DNA from: Marinobacter sp. THAF197a
Lineage (GTDB): Bacteria; Pseudomonadota; Gammaproteobacteria; Pseudomonadales; Oleiphilaceae
Length of the DNA: 64,000 nucleotides
NCBI RefSeq assembly: GCF_009363275.1
Contig: NZ_CP045324.1
Location: 372,001-436,000 of the forward strand
Direction of reading: 5' to 3'
In this document: positions 59,523-64,000 of the stretch, one piece after another
Position numbering within the stretch: position 1 is the first letter of the stretch
How the letters are laid out: each line of letters opens with the position of its first letter
Notes under the pieces: generated by a model
What the model was told of the DNA's origin: nothing
Seen by the model: only the letters and a program-made list of their open reading frames with translations
Database searches by the model: none
Position numbers and translations under genes: made by a program

Positions 59523-62372
59523 TTGACTGTTCTCGCACCGCCCATCGTTCTCGACTTTGAGGACGGCATTGACCGAAAAACCCTGCGGCGGCTGCGGGAC
59601 CGGTTTCTGTTGGTCAATCGTCAGCGCTGGGAACGGGCATGTTCCGCCCTGACTTACCGGCAGCAGGTGGTGCTTGAACTGTTACCGCTGGCGTTTCACC
59701 TGAATCATCCCGCTTTACCGGGCTATCTTGATGGCAGCTGCCCCCAGGGCCTGGCCGGCTATACGCCGGGTAACGATGTGCTGAATTCCGCGCGCCGTTT
59801 TGCCCGAAGTTTCAGTGTTCGCGACCAAGGGCTTCGCAAGGCCGATCTCGATAGTCTGTTCCTGATGGGCAGCCCCGGCACCCTTGGGCACTCGGTTGCC
59901 AGTGATCTGGATGCCTGGCTTTGTCATCGGGATGATCTGCCTGAACAGGGCATCCGCAGCCTGGAGCGCAAGGCCGAAAAACTCTCGCAATGGGCGGCAA
60001 CGCTGGGCGTTGAGCTTCACGTGTTTGTCTTCTCGGCCGCTGACTGGCGGGCCGGCCGGCAGCGGGCCGAGGTCACCGGAGAGAACTGTGGCAGTGCCCA
60101 GCACTTTCTGTTGCTGGATGAATTCTACCGGACCAGCATCCATCTGGCTGGGCGGTATCCGCTCTGGTGGCTGATTCCGTCGGAGGCCGAGGCGGACTAT
60201 GGGGAGTGCCGCCGGCGTTTGCTGGAGTGCCGGTTCATCAAGGCCAGCGAGTACATTGATTTTGGCGCCGTGCCGTCGATTCCGGATGAGGAGTTCCCCG
60301 GCGCCGGTATCTGGCAGCTCTACAAAGGCATTGATGCTCCCTGGAAGGCCATTCTCAAGTTGTTTCTGATTGAGTGTTACGCCACCGATACCGCCCAGCC
60401 GTTATTGTCCGCCAGCTTCAAACAGGCGGTGTATCAGGGGCAAACCAGTGCCGATGTACTGGACCCCTACGTCATGCTGTATCAGCGCCTGGAGCAATGG
60501 CTGTTGACCAGTGGTGCTCCGGAACGCCTGGACCTGGTGCGCCGGAGCTTGTACCTGAAGGCGGGATTGCCCCTCACGCGGGCTGGCATGGCGGGTGACC
60601 AATGGCGAATCGATCTGCTACGACAGCTGGTGCAGCAGTGGGAATGGGGCGAAGACCGCCTCAGTGCCCTGGATGATCGCCAGCGCTGGCGGGCTGAAGA
60701 GGTGACCGGTCTCAGGCGGAACATCGTGGCGGAGCTTACCCACAGTTACCGCCTGTTGTCCCGCATGGCCCGGGAACAGCAGACCCGGGCGGCCATCAGC
60801 GCCAATGACATCAACCTGCTGGGTCGCAAACTCTACGCCGCCTTTCAGCGCAAGGCAGGCAAGATCGAACTGGTTAACCCGGGCCTGGTGCCGTCGCTGG
60901 CCGAGGAAAACCTGTCGTTTCACCACCAGTCCGAGCAGGGCGGCGAAGGTGACGGTTGGTTGCTGTACCGGGATCTTGAAGATCCCTCGGATGCTTTCTG
61001 GCAACCGGTGATCCGCCGTGCAGGCAATCTGGCGGAACTGCTGGTGTGGTGTTATTGCAATGGCCTGCTGCACCGATCAACCCGGCTGAACGTGCGCGCG
61101 GGCAAGAGTGTCGCCTCGGTGGCCGAGCTGAAAGACATTGTGGAGGTGTTGTCTGGCTTTCTGCCCATGCCCATGGCTCCGGCACCCCGGGAAGCGCTGT
61201 CCCGAGGCGTGCGCCCGCTGAAAAACCTGCTGCTGATTAACGTGGCTGTGGACCCGCAAGCCCACCTGACCGAACGTGGGCTGCACAAGCTCAGTGCCCG
61301 TTCCGATTCACTGGGGTTCAGCGGCGGTCGCGATAACCTGGTGCTGACCATTGATCAGATTACCCTGAACAGCTGGCATGAGATCAGTCTGCAGCACTAC
61401 GCCGCCGGCGATACCCTGATCCAGTGCCTGAAAAACGTGTTGGCTCAGGTGGCGATCAACCCGGCCGATCTGCCGGAAATTCGCGTGGCGGCCCCCAGCA
61501 GAGGGCACGGCAGCGCCATCGCACGCCGGGTACGGGAGTTGTTCGCAGATGTATTGCGCCAGTTCTTTGCCGGCGGCACCGGGCCGCACCCCTTGCGTTA
61601 CATCATCGAGATGGATCATCGCTATTTCTTGCTGCAGTTCAGCGGACGGGAACCGGGGTTTGTCGCCCTGGACAGTCGTGAAGCTCTGCTGGCAGCGCTG
61701 TTGCAGCCTCAGGATCGGTATCTGCCAATAGTGCCGGACCGCCATGCCTTGCGGGAAGAGCCGGTGTTAAAGGCGGTCTGCGCGGCGGCCGAAGCAGGGA
61801 ACATTCAGGTGTTCTGGTTGCTTCAGGGTGACCGTGGCCAGCTCTGGGTTGTCGATGAGCATGGCAGTTTGTGGACCCGTTCGGTCCGGGCAGGGCACCG
61901 CAACCACCTGCTTGGTCCGTTAATGCGTTTCCTGGAGAACCTGGTGGAACGGCGCCTGTTGCGCCAGGCAGATAACCTGGACCCGGCGGGCGGTATCCGT
62001 TGTTATGAAATGGTGCGCCGCGACGGCCGCTGGATGGCTGAACTCCGACCCTATCAGGGCGCCATGGTGCCACTTTCGGGCCTGGAGGTTCAGGCCGTCG
62101 GTGTTCAGCAGGGCGACAGCACACTGCGGTTCGATATCTACTGCAACGATCAGGAATTCAGTGTGCAGGAATACGGGGACCGGCTGATTCCCGCCGTCGC
62201 CCACTACATCCGTTCACTGCGCCAAAGTGGTGAGTCTTATCCGGTGTATCTCACCGACCTGCACCTGCCCCATGATCTGGACCCGCAATTGTATCAACGG
62301 GATATCCAGACCGGTCAGTCACTGTATTACCGTACCAGGCTCGAAGACGCCCTCAACAGTTATCTGCCGTAA
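59523..62372 (+). CDS. cyaA: Class I adenylate cyclase
   Basis: The 949-aa protein matches enterobacterial-type CyaA: DRFLLVNRQRWERACSALT, then the catalytic MGSPGTLGHSVASDLDAWLC with the nucleotidyltransferase GS...SDLD pattern, EFYRTSIHLAGRYPLWW and IPDEEFPGAGIWQLYKGIDAPWKA. It makes cAMP for the CRP/Vfr regulator. The start is TTG at 59523, five bases after GGAG; a TTG start is also used by E. coli cyaA and limits translation. The C-terminal half is regulatory. lptM and lysA follow. Confidence 0.95.
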   Translation: MTVLAPPIVLDFEDGIDRKTLRRLRDRFLLVNRQRWERACSALTYRQQVVLELLPLAFHLNHPALPGYLDGSCPQGLAGYTPGNDVLNSARRFARSFSVRDQGLRKADLDSLFLMGSPGTLGHSVASDLDAWLCHRDDLPEQGIRSLERKAEKLSQWAATLGVELHVFVFSAADWRAGRQRAEVTGENCGSAQHFLLLDEFYRTSIHLAGRYPLWWLIPSEAEADYGECRRRLLECRFIKASEYIDFGAVPSIPDEEFPGAGIWQLYKGIDAPWKAILKLFLIECYATDTAQPLLSASFKQAVYQGQTSADVLDPYVMLYQRLEQWLLTSGAPERLDLVRRSLYLKAGLPLTRAGMAGDQWRIDLLRQLVQQWEWGEDRLSALDDRQRWRAEEVTGLRRNIVAELTHSYRLLSRMAREQQTRAAISANDINLLGRKLYAAFQRKAGKIELVNPGLVPSLAEENLSFHHQSEQGGEGDGWLLYRDLEDPSDAFWQPVIRRAGNLAELLVWCYCNGLLHRSTRLNVRAGKSVASVAELKDIVEVLSGFLPMPMAPAPREALSRGVRPLKNLLLINVAVDPQAHLTERGLHKLSARSDSLGFSGGRDNLVLTIDQITLNSWHEISLQHYAAGDTLIQCLKNVLAQVAINPADLPEIRVAAPSRGHGSAIARRVRELFADVLRQFFAGGTGPHPLRYIIEMDHRYFLLQFSGREPGFVALDSREALLAALLQPQDRYLPIVPDRHALREEPVLKAVCAAAEAGNIQVFWLLQGDRGQLWVVDEHGSLWTRSVRAGHRNHLLGPLMRFLENLVERRLLRQADNLDPAGGIRCYEMVRRDGRWMAELRPYQGAMVPLSGLEVQAVGVQQGDSTLRFDIYCNDQEFSVQEYGDRLIPAVAHYIRSLRQSGESYPVYLTDLHLPHDLDPQLYQRDIQTGQSLYYRTRLEDALNSYLP

Positions 62373-62444
62373 GCCATCGGGTCCCTCGCGATCAGGGGCG
62401 GGTGTCGGGTATACTTCGGCCATTATTCACTCAGGGGTATGGGT

Positions 62445-62615
62445 ATGCAGGTTGGACCATCTCGCCGGCCGTGGGCGCTCTCGATGCTATTGTTGCTGCT
62501 GCTTTCCGGTTGCGGCCAGAAGGGGCCACTGTACCGGGACGTGCCGCAGGCAGATCCGGCCCGGTCCGGTCAGGTCGATGAGCGCGCCGACACCGATGAG
62601 TCGCCGGAACGCTGA
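62445..62615 (+). CDS. lptM: Small lipoprotein LptM (LppL/YifL)
   Basis: The 56-aa lipoprotein has a hydrophobic signal with lipobox LLLLLLSGCGQKGPLY; the CGQKGPLY segment is diagnostic of the YifL/LppL family. It is now known as LptM in E. coli, where it helps mature the LptD-LptE lipopolysaccharide translocon. ATG at 62445 begins MQVGPSRRP; ATG at 62439 is an alternative. AGGGG lies just upstream. The order cyaA-lptM-lysA-dapF is conserved among related bacteria. It is missed by length-filtered gene finding. Confidence 0.9.
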   Translation: MQVGPSRRPWALSMLLLLLLSGCGQKGPLYRDVPQADPARSGQVDERADTDESPER

Positions 62616-62659
62616 GCGGCCAACCCTGGCAGTAACCCATCCAGATAGTCAGGATCAAC

Positions 62660-63910
62660 ATGGATCATTTCAATTACCGCAATGGCGAACTGTACGCCGA
62701 AGATGTTCCGGTGGCGTCAATCGCTGAGCGTTTTGGCACTCCGGCTTACGTATATTCCCGGGCCACCCTCGAGCGCCACTACCGGGCTTATGACAGCGCC
62801 CTGAATGGCCGCCCGCACCTGGTGTGCTATGCCGTGAAGGCCAACAGCAACCTGGCGGTGCTCAATGTGCTGGCGCGACTTGGCGCCGGTTTTGATATTG
62901 TCTCTGCCGGTGAGCTGGAGCGGGTGCTGCGCGCCGGTGGCGATGCCGCCAGGGTGGTGTTCTCCGGCGTTGGCAAGCAGGAATGGGAAATGAAGCGGGC
63001 GCTGGAAGTGGGCGTGCGCTGTTTCAACGTTGAATCTGACACCGAGCTGGACCGCCTGAACAAAGTGGCCGGAGAGTTGGGCGTGAGGGCACCGGTATCG
63101 CTTCGGGTGAACCCGGATGTCGATGCCGGCACCCATCCCTACATTTCCACCGGACTGAAGGAAAACAAGTTTGGTATCGATATCGCCGAGGCCCCTCAGG
63201 TTTACGCCCGTGCCGCAGCGTTACCGAATCTGGATGTCCATGGGGTGGACTGTCACATTGGTTCCCAGCTGACGTCAGTCTCGCCGTTTCTGGATGCCCT
63301 GGACCGGGTGTTGGTGCTGATCGATACCCTGGCGGACCAGGGCATTCATATCCGCCATCTGGACATGGGGGGCGGCCTGGGAGTGACCTACAATCAGGAA
63401 CAGCCCCCGCAGCCAGCGGATTACGTCAAGGCACTGGCCGAGCGGCTGGGTGATCGGGAGCTGGAACTGATCATGGAGCCGGGCCGCTCCATTGCCGCCA
63501 ACGCCGGCATATTGCTGACCCGCGTGGAGTTTCTGAAGTGCACCGAGCATCGTAACTTCGCCATTATCGATGCCGCCATGAACGACCTGATCCGCCCGGC
63601 ACTGTATAGCGCCTGGCAGGCCATCATCCCGGTACAGCCTCATCAGGATGGCGAGGAAAAAGCCTGGGATCTGGTCGGGCCGGTGTGCGAAACCGGCGAT
63701 TTTCTGGGCAAGGATCGTAAACTCCGGCTGAAGGCGGGCGATTTGCTTGCGGTTCGGTCAGCCGGTGCCTACGGTTTCGTTATGGCGTCCAATTACAACA
63801 CGCGTAACCGCCCGCCCGAGTTGATGGTTGACGGCGATCAGGTGCATGTGGTGCGCCGCCGGGAGACTCTGGACGATCAGCTTGGCCCTGAAAGTTGCCT
63901 GCCGGAATGA
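62660..63910 (+). CDS. lysA: Diaminopimelate decarboxylase
   Basis: The 416-aa PLP enzyme converts meso-diaminopimelate to lysine. It has YAVKANSN with the PLP-binding lysine, GFDIVSAGELERVL, RVNPDVDAGTHPYISTGLKENKFG, HIGSQLTS, and GPVCETGDFLGKDR near the C-terminus, with SAGAYGFVMASNYN. The start ATG at 62660 begins MDHFNYRNGELYAEDVPV. It lies between lptM and dapF on one strand, a conserved lysine-pathway arrangement. Confidence 0.97.
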   Translation: MDHFNYRNGELYAEDVPVASIAERFGTPAYVYSRATLERHYRAYDSALNGRPHLVCYAVKANSNLAVLNVLARLGAGFDIVSAGELERVLRAGGDAARVVFSGVGKQEWEMKRALEVGVRCFNVESDTELDRLNKVAGELGVRAPVSLRVNPDVDAGTHPYISTGLKENKFGIDIAEAPQVYARAAALPNLDVHGVDCHIGSQLTSVSPFLDALDRVLVLIDTLADQGIHIRHLDMGGGLGVTYNQEQPPQPADYVKALAERLGDRELELIMEPGRSIAANAGILLTRVEFLKCTEHRNFAIIDAAMNDLIRPALYSAWQAIIPVQPHQDGEEKAWDLVGPVCETGDFLGKDRKLRLKAGDLLAVRSAGAYGFVMASNYNTRNRPPELMVDGDQVHVVRRRETLDDQLGPESCLPE

Positions 63911-63924
63911 ACGGGGAGCAAGAA

Positions 63925-64000
63925 ATGAATCCGCAAAGACGGGGCCAGGGGCCGTTGCTCCGGTTTACCAAGATGCACGGGCTGGGGAACGACTTTATGG
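63925..64000 (+). CDS. dapF: Diaminopimelate epimerase, N-terminal fragment
   Basis: The reading frame from ATG at 63925, preceded by GGGGAG, encodes 25 residues and runs off the right edge. LLRFTKMHGLGNDFM is the conserved start of DapF, which interconverts LL- and meso-diaminopimelate. It has a 10-residue N-terminal extension compared with E. coli. It follows lysA by 14 bases, so they form an operon. Confidence 0.92.
   Translation, partial: MNPQRRGQGPLLRFTKMHGLGNDFM

Overview
The window comes from the chromosome of a moderately GC-rich gammaproteobacterium, most likely Marinobacter or a close relative. The evidence is protein-level resemblance plus gene order: ubiD/rho/trxA/ppx and rsd-dsbB, hemY-hemX-hemD-hemC-algR-algZ/argH and cyaA-lptM-lysA-dapF follow the Pseudomonas-type layout. 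It is mainly core genome with a few accessory insertions. No insertion sequence, prophage or CRISPR array is visible.

Layout. 1-1131: start of a tungstate-type ABC permease and a divergent DNA-binding/binding-protein-like regulator. 1152-12857: a complete pelABCDEFG operon on the minus strand for the cationic Pel biofilm polysaccharide, including the c-di-GMP receptor PelD. 13036-15812: tRNA-Arg(CCG), yaeQ, an LrgA/LrgB pair, and the iron-storage pair bfd-bfr behind a Fur-box-like site. 15822-22366: phosphomannomutase, a palindromic repeat, phospholipase pldA, cytochrome c5, and a two-gene unit with a copper-radical-oxidase-type lipoprotein and a small exported protein. 22481-32294: rep, a GGDEF-EAL protein, tex, gshA, rmf, a FliL-like protein, dsbB and rsd. 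32367-37648: an FkpA-type isomerase, two small unknowns, an ABC-F ATPase and ppx. 37934-45221: trxA, the molybdopterin genes moaE/moaD/moeA/moaB, rho with a long C-rich leader, a second copy of the palindromic repeat, ubiD and a ferredoxin-flavin reductase. 45283-52816: hemYXDC, algR-algZ and argH. 52959-56923: an accessory cassette. 56942-64000: a degenerate PAS-GGDEF-EAL protein, then cyaA, lptM, lysA and the start of dapF.

The most unusual parts are four. First, a repeat family (17211-17288 and 42553-42630) has a conserved 36-base core but unrelated outer arms that are self-complementary at each locus. Second, a DUF2235 lipase gene resembling type VI secretion effectors is split by one extra G in a seven-G run and is followed by three tandem 640-bp units, each encoding a DUF2931-type lipoprotein that is the likely immunity protein. 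Third, a lipid-anchored galactose-oxidase-like protein retains all the Cu/Cys-Tyr radical ligands and sits beside an exported protein whose predicted mature N-terminus is histidine. Fourth, several leaders contain structure (rho, rmf, the effector), and algZ appears to start at CTG.

Functionally the window links surface life (Pel export, c-di-GMP proteins, AlgZR, lipase effector), iron and copper handling, heme and molybdopterin synthesis, and stationary-phase control (rmf, rsd, ppx). All names are family assignments made by reading the sequence; no database search was run.
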